The notes beneath the pieces are model-generated. The model was not told the origin of the DNA and made no database searches. It was given only the letters and a program-made list of their open reading frames with translations. Of a stretch of 35,650 nt of DNA, positions 20,407 to 27,325 are shown piece by piece. This DNA comes from Gammaproteobacteria bacterium (lineage in GTDB: Bacteria > Pseudomonadota > Gammaproteobacteria > UBA9214), in contig CP070821.1 of NCBI GenBank assembly GCA_020344335.1, positions 1,452,572 to 1,488,221 on the forward strand, written 5' to 3'. The translations under genes were made by a program, and so were the position numbers. Within the stretch, counting starts at the first letter, position 1; the number at the start of each line of letters is the position of its first letter.

Positions 20407-21287
20407 AGTTCAGCGCTGGCTTCGACTTCCTGTACTTCGACAGGTTTCGGCAGCACGGTCAATTGCAGCATGTGGACGCGCCGGTTGTCCGCACGCAGGA
20501 TCTTGAACAGCAGGCTGTCGATGACCACACGCTCACCGCGTTTCGGCAGATGCCCCATTTCATTCACGACCAGTCCGCCGATGGTGTCGAACTCCTCACT
20601 GGAGAGTTCCGTACCGAAATATTCATTGAAGTCATCGACCGGTGTGAGCGCCTTGATGGTGTAGTGCATCTCGCTGTGCTTGCGGATGGTGTCTTCCTCC
20701 TCCACATCATGCTCGTCCTCGATCTCGCCGACGATCTGTTCCAGTACATCCTCGATGGTCACCATGCCCGCCACGCCACCATACTCGTCCACCACGATTG
20801 CCATGTGGTTGCGACTGGCACGGAATTCCTTCAACAGGATATTGAGACGCTTGCTTTCGGGAATAAAAATTGCGGGTCGCAGGATTTCACGGACGTTGAG
20901 GCGGCGTTCGGCCTGCTGATAGGCATGCAACAGCAGGTCCTTTGCCAGCAGAATACCGACCACCTCGTCACGATTGTCGCCGATCACCGGGAAGCGCGAG
21001 TGGCCGGATTTGATCACAGTCTGCAGCAATACCTGCGGACTGGCATCGCGTTCCAGTACCACGACCTGGGAACGCGGAATCATGATGTCACGCACCTGCA
21101 TGTCGTCGACCTGCAGCACGCCCTCGAGCATGCCCAGCAAGTCGGCATCAAACAGGTTATTGCGGTGGGAAGCGCGCAGCAGCTCGACCAGCTGCTCGTT
21201 GTCGGTGGGCACCCGTGCCAGCGTGTTTTTGATCCTGGCAAGCCAGGGGCGTTGGCCGGGGCCGCTGGGAGGTCGGTCTTTATTCAT
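20403..21287 (-). CDS. corC: CorC/YbeX family CBS-domain protein
   Basis: A 294-residue soluble protein of the CorC (YbeX) type, with two CBS domains (about residues 65-190; the first opens with VRDIMIPRSQV) and a C-terminal CorC_HlyC domain (about 205-285, GLVVNEMGHLPKRGERVVIDSLLFKI). There is no DUF21 membrane part. The E. coli homologue is linked to magnesium/cobalt efflux and to ribosome handling under heat. The MVTIEDVLEQIVGEIEDEHD block is the standard CBS-to-CorC linker. The order phoH-ybeY-corC-lnt is conserved; it overlaps lnt by four bases, so coupled translation is likely. Confidence 0.96.
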   Translation of the reverse strand: MNKDRPPSGPGQRPWLARIKNTLARVPTDNEQLVELLRASHRNNLFDADLLGMLEGVLQVDDMQVRDIMIPRSQVVVLERDASPQVLLQTVIKSGHSRFPVIGDNRDEVVGILLAKDLLLHAYQQAERRLNVREILRPAIFIPESKRLNILLKEFRASRNHMAIVVDEYGGVAGMVTIEDVLEQIVGEIEDEHDVEEEDTIRKHSEMHYTIKALTPVDDFNEYFGTELSSEEFDTIGGLVVNEMGHLPKRGERVVIDSLLFKILRADNRRVHMLQLTVLPKPVEVQEVEASAEL

Positions 21288-21443
21288 TTAGTAACAGTTA
21301 GTTACCCGTAATTCATTAATTCAGTTATCCACATAGGTGATTCACTCCCTGGTTACATCCAAGGCATATCCCAAGTGTAGGGAAATTATCGCAATAATGA
21401 CACCTGGCACAAGCCGTCCTGGATATCGCAGGTAGCAATGCAG

Positions 21444-21911
21444 TCACCCGATGCGCGCCTGGTAAGGATCGGAATACCCGAGTTGTCCAAGCAATTGTGT
21501 TTCCAGCTGTTCCATGCGCCCAGCCTCTTCCGCCTCCTTGTGCTCATGCCCCAGCAGGTGCAGTACGCCATGAATGATGATGTGGGCCCAGTGCTCTTCC
21601 AGTGACTTGCCCTGCGCCACTGCTTCCCGGGCCACGACCGGTACACAGATCACGATATCTCCGAGAAGCCCGGATTCGACACCCGGGAGCGGCTGATAGG
21701 GAAAGGCCAGTACGTTGGTCGGACCATCCTTGCCCCGGTAGCGGGAATTGAGTGCCGTGATCTCCGCTTCATCGACAATACGCAATGTTAACTCGGCATC
21801 TGCCGCCCGGTCCCGCAGGGCATGCTGCACCCACTGAAGCAATTGTGCGGAGGACGGCAGGCCGTCAGCGGTAATTGCACACTGGATATCAATGCCGGGA
21901 TTCGTATTCAT
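21444..21911 (-). CDS. ybeY: Endoribonuclease YbeY
   Basis: YbeY is a zinc-dependent single-strand RNase needed for 16S rRNA 3' maturation and 70S quality control. The 155-residue protein has the metal triad His114, His118 and His124 (HGVLHLLGHEH), exactly spaced as in E. coli, and the conserved RYRGKDGPTNVLAFPY and GDIVIC blocks. There is no clear ribosome-binding site: the ATG follows a strong palindromic hairpin by only three bases. It is in the miaB-phoH-ybeY-corC-lnt series, 156 bases ahead of corC. Confidence 0.97.
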   Translation of the reverse strand: MNTNPGIDIQCAITADGLPSSAQLLQWVQHALRDRAADAELTLRIVDEAEITALNSRYRGKDGPTNVLAFPYQPLPGVESGLLGDIVICVPVVAREAVAQGKSLEEHWAHIIIHGVLHLLGHEHKEAEEAGRMEQLETQLLGQLGYSDPYQARIG

Positions 21912-21914
21912 CCG

Positions 21915-21978
21915 GTAGGGTGCGCTGTGCGCACCGGGATTCCCCGGGCATCATCATGGTGCGCACGGCGCACCCTAC
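21915..21978. repeat. Palindromic repeat (GTAGGGTGCGC family) between phoH and ybeY
   Basis: Two 21-base arms (21915-21935 and 21958-21978), complementary at 20 of 21 positions, enclose a 22-base loop with a CCCCGGG core. The outer ends read GTAGGGTGCGC. The TAG at the phoH side is the phoH stop codon (21975-21977), and the other end is three bases from the ybeY ATG. Elements with GTAGGGTGCGC ends are familiar interspersed palindromes in proteobacteria. In the operon mRNA this would fold into a very stable intercistronic hairpin. Confidence 0.82.
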
Positions 21979-22967
21979 GACTTGTCGCCACGGTCATGGG
22001 ATTCATAGGCCGAAATGATGCGCTGCACCAGTGGATGTCGCACCACATCCTGTGAAGTGAAGAAGGTAAAACTGATTCCCTGCTGGTCGCTGAGGACGTC
22101 GGTAACCTGTCGCAGCCCCGACTGCGTCTGCTTTGGCAAGTCGACCTGGGTAATATCACCGGTCACAACCGCTGTTGATCCGAAGCCGATCCGGGTAAGA
22201 AACATCTTCATCTGCTCGACTGTCGTATTCTGGCCTTCATCGAGAATAATAAAGGCGTCGTTCAGGCTGCGGCCACGCATGAATGCCAGCGGGGCAATTT
22301 CGATCACGTTGCGCTCAATCAGCTTGGCGACCCGGTCAAGACCCAGCATTTCGTAGAGTGCGTCATAGAGCGGGCGTAGATACGGGTCGACCTTCTGGGT
22401 CATGTCACCCGGCAGAAAACCAAGCCGCTCCCCGGCCTCGACTGCGGGGCGCACCAGTACCAGGCGGCTGACCTTGTCCTGCTCCAGTGCCTGCACGGCA
22501 CAGGCCACCGCGAGATAGGTCTTGCCGGTACCTGCCGGCCCGATCCCGAAGTTCAGATCATGCTTCAGAATGTGCTGCAGGTAGTGTGTCTGGTTGACAC
22601 CGCGTGGTGTTATGGGCCGGCCGGGCGTGTGGATCACCGGCACATCCTCAGTCCCCACGGCCCTGACAATTTTTTCACCGGCACCCTGCTTCCCGGCAGC
22701 TGTCTCCTGCAGGAACAGGTGGATCTTTTCGGGTGACAGGGAGCCCTTGCCGGTTTCGGCGTACAGGCCCTCAAGAATACTGCCGGCACGCTGCACGGCG
22801 GCAGACTCGCCGATGATGCGAAAGTCGTTGCCGCGACTGTTGATCTCCACACCCAGGCGTTGTTCAAGCTGGTGCAGGTTATCATCGAACTGCCCGCACA
22901 ATTCAGCAAGACGTTCGTTGTCGGCGGGCTCGAGAGAAATGTCGATGGAATGAATCCGGGAATTCAA
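21975..22967 (-). CDS. ybeZ: PhoH-like ATPase (YbeZ/PhoL)
   Basis: A cytoplasmic P-loop ATPase, associated in E. coli with YbeY and RNA metabolism. The N-terminal part (ISLEPADNERLAELCGQFDDNL) and the KH-like region precede the Walker A GPAGTGKTYLA and Walker B AFIILDEGQN motifs. There is no ATG at the homology start: TTG at 22965-22967 aligns with the E. coli start and gives 330 residues, and a GTG at 23034-23036 inside miaB would add 23 residues that look like read-through of the other frame. It probably depends on coupling to the miaB stop (22975-22977). The C-terminal SER is followed by a TAG supplied by the repeat. Confidence 0.93.
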   Translation of the reverse strand: MNSRIHSIDISLEPADNERLAELCGQFDDNLHQLEQRLGVEINSRGNDFRIIGESAAVQRAGSILEGLYAETGKGSLSPEKIHLFLQETAAGKQGAGEKIVRAVGTEDVPVIHTPGRPITPRGVNQTHYLQHILKHDLNFGIGPAGTGKTYLAVACAVQALEQDKVSRLVLVRPAVEAGERLGFLPGDMTQKVDPYLRPLYDALYEMLGLDRVAKLIERNVIEIAPLAFMRGRSLNDAFIILDEGQNTTVEQMKMFLTRIGFGSTAVVTGDITQVDLPKQTQSGLRQVTDVLSDQQGISFTFFTSQDVVRHPLVQRIISAYESHDRGDKS

Positions 22968-22974
22968 AACGGTA

Positions 22975-24342
22975 TCAGGCGATATTGGCCACTGCCCCCT
23001 TGCCGGTGGATTCTTCTGTTGAGACAACGGTACCACGCAGCGAGTTCGGCAGTGCCTCGGTAATTTTCACGTTCACGAATCTCCCGATGAGTGCCGGGTC
23101 AGCATCAAAATTCACCACGCGATTGTTTTCCGTGCGGCCGCTCAGCTGGTCGGCGCGCTTGCGCGAGGTTTTTTCAACCAGCACCCGCTCGATGTTGCCG
23201 ACCATGGCCTCGCTGATCTCCGTCGCCATGGTATTGATGCGCTCCTGCAGCCTTGCCAGGCGTTGCTTTTTGACCCCCGGCCGCACGTCATCCGGCAGGT
23301 TGGCCGCCGGTGTACCGGGACGCGCACTGTAGATAAAGCTGAAGGAATGATCGAAACCGACATCCTCGATCAGTCTCATGGTCTGCTCGAAGTCTGCATC
23401 CGATTCTCCGGGAAACCCGACAATGAAGTCCGAAGACAGGCTGATGCCGGGACGCACCGTGCGCAGACGCCGGATGATCGACTTGTATTCCAGCACCGTG
23501 TGGTTGCGTTTCATCAGGGCGAGCACGCGGTCCGAGCCGCTCTGTACGGGCAGGTGCAGGTGTCCGACCAGTTCCGGCACCTCGGCATATACCTGGATCA
23601 GGCTGTCACTCATTTCCAGCGGGTGGGACGTGGTGTAACGGATACGGTCGATCCCGTCGATGGCGGCAATCCAGGTGATCAGCAAGGCAAGGTCGGCTAT
23701 CTCGCCGTCATGCATCTCGCCGCGGTAGGCGTTGACGTTCTGCCCGAGCAGGGTGATTTCGCGCACACCTTGCTCAGCCAGGGCCGCGACCTCGGCGATG
23801 AGGTCATCGAACGGGCGGCTGACTTCCTCGCCACGTGTATATGGCACCACGCAAAAACTGCAGTACTTGCTGCAGCCTTCCATGACCGAAACAAAGGCTG
23901 CGGGACCATCCGCCCGGGGTTCCGGCAGGCAATCGAATTTCTCGATCTCGGGAAAGCTCACATCGATCATGGGCAGTCTTCCCCGGCCGACCTCGTCCAG
24001 CATGGCCGGCAGACGGTGCAGGGTCTGGGGGCCGAACACCAGGTCAACACAGGGTGCGCGCTCGCGCAGGGCAGCACCCTCCTGGCTGGCCACGCAGCCG
24101 CCCACACCGATAATCAATTCCGGGCGCGCGTCCTTGAGCTCCTTCCAGCGCCCGAGCTCGGAGAACACCTTTTCCTGTGCCTTCTCGCGAATCGAACAGG
24201 TATTCAGCAGCAGCACGTCGGCAGCTTTCGGATCATCCGTCACTTGCAGGTTGTGCGAGTCGCCCAGCACGTCCGCCATTTTCGACGAGTCATACTCGTT
24301 CATCTGGCAGCCATGGGTCTTGATATAGAGCTTGCGGGTCAT
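22975..24342 (-). CDS. miaB: tRNA-2-methylthio-N6-dimethylallyladenosine synthase MiaB
   Basis: A radical-SAM methylthiotransferase that adds the methylthio group at tRNA position 37. It has two 4Fe-4S clusters: N-terminal cysteines at 12, 49 and 83, and the radical-SAM cysteines at 157, 161 and 164 (CSKYCSFC), the same positions as in E. coli. A C-terminal TRAM domain follows (about 375-440). The ATG at 24340-24342 is chosen because the N-terminus [26 protein letters not shown] is the family start; a TTG three codons earlier is not needed. It leads the phoH-ybeY-corC-lnt operon. 455 residues. Confidence 0.97.
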   Translation of the reverse strand: MTRKLYIKTHGCQMNEYDSSKMADVLGDSHNLQVTDDPKAADVLLLNTCSIREKAQEKVFSELGRWKELKDARPELIIGVGGCVASQEGAALRERAPCVDLVFGPQTLHRLPAMLDEVGRGRLPMIDVSFPEIEKFDCLPEPRADGPAAFVSVMEGCSKYCSFCVVPYTRGEEVSRPFDDLIAEVAALAEQGVREITLLGQNVNAYRGEMHDGEIADLALLITWIAAIDGIDRIRYTTSHPLEMSDSLIQVYAEVPELVGHLHLPVQSGSDRVLALMKRNHTVLEYKSIIRRLRTVRPGISLSSDFIVGFPGESDADFEQTMRLIEDVGFDHSFSFIYSARPGTPAANLPDDVRPGVKKQRLARLQERINTMATEISEAMVGNIERVLVEKTSRKRADQLSGRTENNRVVNFDADPALIGRFVNVKITEALPNSLRGTVVSTEESTGKGAVANIA

Positions 24343-24410
24343 GAAATCCAAAAATCAGCAAATGCTTAAATATACTGTGTTTAGCACACTGTTTCCATGT
24401 GCAATCCACC

Positions 24411-24467
24411 GGGTGTGCCGTATGCATCATTACAATGCCCGGGAAATCCCGATGCACACAACATGCC
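24411..24467. repeat. Decayed copy of the GTAGGGTGCGC repeat near rnpB
   Basis: These 57 bases align without gaps to the reverse complement of the repeat at 21915-21978, from GGGTGTGCCG through the CCCGGG core to ATGCC. About 14 positions differ, nearly all G/A or C/T transitions, several at CpG sites of the intact copy. The arms therefore no longer pair fully. The repeat at 21915-21978 is the more intact copy. Confidence 0.62.
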
Positions 24468-24494
24468 TTGTATTCATTGACTCCTGCGGATGTC

Positions 24495-24514
24495 GGTGTG
24501 CACGGCGCACCCTG
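24495..24514. repeat. Half-copy of the GTAGGGTGCGC repeat
   Basis: GGTGTGCACGGCGCACCCTG matches one arm of the repeat at 21958-21978 with few changes. It lies 28 bases from the decayed copy at 24411-24467 and could be its displaced right arm or a second fragment. It ends 10 bases before the T-run of rnpB. Confidence 0.5.
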
Positions 24515-24531
24515 GCGATGTATAAAAAAAA

Positions 24532-24878
24532 GAGTCAGCCGATAAGCCGGGTTCTGTCGTGGACAGCCATTCATCTGGGATATGCGTCACCGCATACCTC
24601 GAGCGACCTACCCGGGAACGCTGCGGGCCGCAGCATGGTTCCCCTATTTGGTCTTGCTCCGGGTGGGGTTTACCCTGCCACGCCTGTTACCAGACGTGCG
24701 GTGCGCTCTTACCGCACCATTTCACCCTTACCGGCTCACTTACTCAAAAGCAAACCGGCGGTATATTTTCTGTGGCACTTTCCATGGGCTCGCGCCCCCC
24801 AGGAATTACCTGGCACCCTGCCCTGTGGAGCCCGGACTTTCCTCCCCGGCAAGCGGGGCGACTGTCTGGCTGACTCCC
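24532..24878 (-). ncRNA. rnpB: RNase P RNA (M1 RNA, bacterial type A)
   Basis: The catalytic RNA of RNase P, which cuts the 5' leader from pre-tRNAs. The minus strand shows the conserved CCAGACAGTCGC at the 5' end, GAGGAAAGTCCGGGCTCC (P4 region), GGTAAGGGTGAAATGGTGCGG, AGAGCGCACCG, GGTAAACCCCACCCGGAGCA, ACCAAATAGGGG and the 3' ATGAATGGCTGTCC followed by ACAGAACCCGGCTTA. The 5' GAGTCAGCC pairs with the 3' GGCTGACTC (P1). An eight-T run (24524-24531) follows directly. The ends are set from the P1 pairing and the -10 box, so they may be off by a few bases. rnpB next to miaB is unusual compared with E. coli. Confidence 0.95.
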
Positions 24879-24884
24879 TGGCCT

Positions 24885-24914
24885 ATTATAAGTGAAAACA
24901 CCCCATGCCGTCAG
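24885..24914 (-). promoter_or_regulatory. rnpB promoter
   Basis: A perfect TATAAT -10 box (24885-24890 on the minus strand) has CTGACG as its -35 (24909-24914) with an 18-base spacer. The start would be 7 bases below the -10, at about 24878, which agrees with the RNA 5' end. The -35 lies within the terminator hairpin of the upstream gene. Confidence 0.75.
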
Positions 24915-24934
24915 CGTTAGCGCCGACACATGGG
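24895..24934 (-). terminator. Terminator of the TPR-like gene, overlapping the rnpB promoter
   Basis: The outer arms CCCATG/CATGGG (24902-24907 and 24929-24934) and inner arms GTCAGCG/CGCCGAC (24910-24916 and 24921-24927) form one stem with a TTAG loop. The one mismatch becomes a G-U wobble in the minus-strand RNA, and GTGTTTT follows on that strand. It lies just past the stop codon at 24953. Confidence 0.6.
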
Positions 24935-24952
24935 ATGAGAATGGAAGTGTAA

Positions 24953-25465
24953 TTATTCCCTTTTACGGGGATAGGTCTTGCGGCTGCCCCGGAACAGCTT
25001 CCCGAAAACCCGGCTAAGAAAACTATCACGACCCATGCCTGGCAGCAGGCCGTGCTGTTTGCGCAGGTTGATTTCCTGTTGCAGACGCTTCAGACCCGGG
25101 TGGCCGGCATCGATTTTCAGACCCCGGCGCAATGCCATGTAGGCGCTTTCACGAAAACCGAGCTTGTGCTCGGCCATTGCCAGGTTGTAATACACCTCGA
25201 CATCACTCTGTTCACCAACAGCTGCCTTGCGGCACAGCTTCACGCCATTCTTGTCGCCCATGCAGACGCGAACCAGTCCGTGAAACGAGGTGTAGCGGTT
25301 CTGGTAGATGTCATCCATCTGCGCATGCTCGTCCGCCGTCCGGAACAGCTCCAGTGCGCCCTCCCAGTCCGCATTCCGGAAGCACTTCAGGCCATTGAGA
25401 AAATCATCGTCCAGCCGGACCCGGCTGCCGCTTTTCCAGGGATCCATATCTGCCATATCTGCCAT
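24953..25465 (-). CDS. TPR-like protein of unknown function
   Basis: A 170-residue cytoplasmic protein with helix-pair repeats of tetratricopeptide character: GLKCFRNADWEGALELFRTAD (about 25-45) and VEVYYNLAMAEHKLGFRESAYMALRRGLKID (about 90-120). The C-terminal third is basic (RKQHGLLPGM, SRKTYPRKRE). It probably scaffolds protein contacts; no partner can be named. The start holds three in-frame ATGs (25465, 25456 and 25447) in a 9-base tandem repeat, so the exact N-terminus is uncertain. It is divergent from glgA and ends in a terminator next to rnpB. Confidence 0.8.
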   Translation of the reverse strand: MADMADMDPWKSGSRVRLDDDFLNGLKCFRNADWEGALELFRTADEHAQMDDIYQNRYTSFHGLVRVCMGDKNGVKLCRKAAVGEQSDVEVYYNLAMAEHKLGFRESAYMALRRGLKIDAGHPGLKRLQQEINLRKQHGLLPGMGRDSFLSRVFGKLFRGSRKTYPRKRE

Positions 25466-25658
25466 ATCTGCCGCCCGAGGATAGACTGCTACTTCCCCTT
25501 GTTTCGGTCCGTGGCATTCAGACTTTAGCCTTGTCTGTGCCAGGTCTTATGGAGTGTAGGCTCTGCGTGCCAGGATGCAACTCCGGCTGGCGCAGGGGGA
25601 ACCCCGGCAGTTGAAAACAATACCCGTTTGCTTGACGCCATCCCAGACATGCCGCACC

Positions 25659-25685
25659 CTTGCGGCTCCCGGTAACCCCCGCAAG
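25659..25685. other. Inverted repeat in the leader ahead of glgA
   Basis: CTTGCGG (25659-25665) and CCGCAAG (25679-25685) form a 7-base stem with a 13-base loop, ending 29 bases before the glgA ATG. It could be an operator or a leader hairpin. The rest of the divergent region 25466-25714 shows no convincing promoter pair. Confidence 0.3.
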
Positions 25686-25714
25686 TAGCAGAAGGTGAGC
25701 AATCCCCGGACACA

Positions 25715-27163
25715 ATGAAAATCCTGTTTGCCAGCAGTGAAGCGCACCCCTTGATCAAGACCGGCGGGCTGGCCGACGTCTCCGGCAGCCTGCCGAGGGC
25801 AATTCTCAGCCAGCGCCAGGATATTCGGCTGATCATCCCCGCCTACCGGAAGGTGCTGGAAGTTGCCGATAACATGGTACTGGCTGCCTATCTCGAACTG
25901 GAGGGGGTAAACAACCCGGTCCGAATCCTGTCGGGGCGCTTGCCCGGTGGTAACGTCAGGCTCTACCTGGTCGATTCGCCCCACCACTTCGACCGTGCCG
26001 GCAATCCTTACACAACCAGGGCTGGCCACGAATGGGCCGACAATGCGGAACGCTTCACTGTGTTCTGCCGGGCCATCCATGCACTGGCCATGAATATCGC
26101 CGGTCTCGACTGGCAACCCGATATCGTGCATTGCAACGACTGGCAGACCGGACTGGTGCCTGCCATGCTCGTCGACTCGGGCGCTGCGGCCGCCTCGGTG
26201 TTCACCATTCATAACCTGGCCTACCAGGGCCAGTACGACTGGAAGACCTTCAAGTCACTGCACCTGCCACCGGAATGGTGGTCGATGGAAGCCATGGAGT
26301 TCCACAACAAGTTCTCCTTTATCAAGGGCGGCCTGGTATTCGCCGACTGGCTGACGACCGTCAGCCCGACCTATGCAGAGGAAATTCGTACCCGGGAGTT
26401 CGGCTGTGGACTCGAAGGCCTGCTCGGTCATCGCCGCAATAACCTGACCGGCATACTGAACGGTGTTGACTACTCGGTGTGGAATCCCGGCCGCGACTTG
26501 CGGATTCCGATCCAGTACAACCGCCGCTCGCTGTTTCACAAGCGTGAAAACAAGCATGCCCTGCTGGAACACTTCGCACTGCCACGCATGGATGGTGTAC
26601 CGCTGTTGGTAGTCATCAGCCGCCTGGTGGAGCAAAAAGGCATCGACCTTGTCATTGAGATTCTGCCCGACCTGGTAAAACAGGGCGCACAACTCGCAGT
26701 CCTCGGCAGTGGCGACAAATCCCTCGAGAGTGCGCTCCGCAAGGCCGCCCGGGAATACCCGGAACATGTCGGCGTCCACCTCGATTATGACGAGTCACTC
26801 GCACATTTACTCGAAGCCGGTGGTGATATGTTCCTGATGCCGTCGCGTTTTGAACCCTGTGGACTCAACCAGATCTTCAGCCTGCGTTACGGTACCGTAC
26901 CCATCGTCAGGGTTACCGGTGGCCTGGCCGACACCGTCGTGGATACCACGCCGGAAACCCTGGAGGATAAAACCGCTACCGGCTTCTGTTTTCACAAGGC
27001 CTCGGCCACAGCGCTGTGGAACGCGGTGCAACGCACCATCCGGTATTACCGGGAACCGGACAGCTGGAGCCGAATTATTGACAACGGCATGCGCCAGGAC
27101 TTCAGCTGGAAACGCAGTGCCGAGCGCTATATCGCATTGTACCGGCAGATCCTCAATGGGTAG
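25715..27163 (+). CDS. glgA: Glycogen synthase GlgA (ADP-glucose type)
   Basis: GlgA extends alpha-1,4-glucan chains using ADP-glucose (GT5 family, GT-B fold). The protein has 482 residues. The substrate-binding motif KTGGLADV begins at Lys15; the N-terminal domain continues with HCNDWQTGLVPAML and FTIHNLAYQGQYDW. The C-terminal domain has SRLVEQKGIDLVIEIL and the catalytic MPSRFEPCGLNQIFSLRYGTVPIVR. The start ATG at 25715 lies behind a weak AAGGTGAGC site. No glgB, glgC or glgP is nearby. It is divergent from the TPR-like gene and upstream of ppc on the same strand. Confidence 0.96.
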   Translation: MKILFASSEAHPLIKTGGLADVSGSLPRAILSQRQDIRLIIPAYRKVLEVADNMVLAAYLELEGVNNPVRILSGRLPGGNVRLYLVDSPHHFDRAGNPYTTRAGHEWADNAERFTVFCRAIHALAMNIAGLDWQPDIVHCNDWQTGLVPAMLVDSGAAAASVFTIHNLAYQGQYDWKTFKSLHLPPEWWSMEAMEFHNKFSFIKGGLVFADWLTTVSPTYAEEIRTREFGCGLEGLLGHRRNNLTGILNGVDYSVWNPGRDLRIPIQYNRRSLFHKRENKHALLEHFALPRMDGVPLLVVISRLVEQKGIDLVIEILPDLVKQGAQLAVLGSGDKSLESALRKAAREYPEHVGVHLDYDESLAHLLEAGGDMFLMPSRFEPCGLNQIFSLRYGTVPIVRVTGGLADTVVDTTPETLEDKTATGFCFHKASATALWNAVQRTIRYYREPDSWSRIIDNGMRQDFSWKRSAERYIALYRQILNG

Positions 27164-27247
27164 ACGGGATACATACAGATACTATAGGATATATCTATCA
27201 GTAACTTGCAGGATACTCTTTCAGTATTACTTAATGGAATCAAGGCG

Positions 27248-27275
27248 CTGACAACACCGCGTCACAGGTTATAAT
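27248..27275 (+). promoter_or_regulatory. Strong sigma-70 promoter ahead of ppc
   Basis: CTGACA (27248-27253) and a perfect TATAAT (27270-27275) are separated by 16 bases. Transcription would start near 27282, leaving a leader of about 44 bases. The AT-rich stretch 27170-27240 upstream could add UP-element character. Confidence 0.6.
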
Positions 27276-27294
27276 CCCGGCCCCGGACCGATCC

Positions 27295-27321
27295 AGGCCA
27301 CGCATCGCCGTGGCTTTTTTT
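27295..27321 (+). terminator. Terminator-like hairpin just before the ppc start codon
   Basis: The arms GCCACG (27297-27302) and CGTGGC (27309-27314), extendable by G-T and A-T pairs, are followed by a run of seven T. The T-run ends four bases before the ppc ATG. It may end the glgA transcript or attenuate the ppc transcript started at the promoter just upstream. Confidence 0.62.
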
Positions 27322-27325
27322 ATAC

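Noticed and set aside
23263-24369. A 368-codon open frame on the plus strand opposite miaB
   Set aside because: It is a shadow of miaB, whose three cysteine sets and TRAM domain are complete on the minus strand.
24332-24920. Plus-strand and minus-strand open frames over the rnpB region
   Set aside because: The segment is accounted for by the conserved RNase P RNA; these frames are chance.
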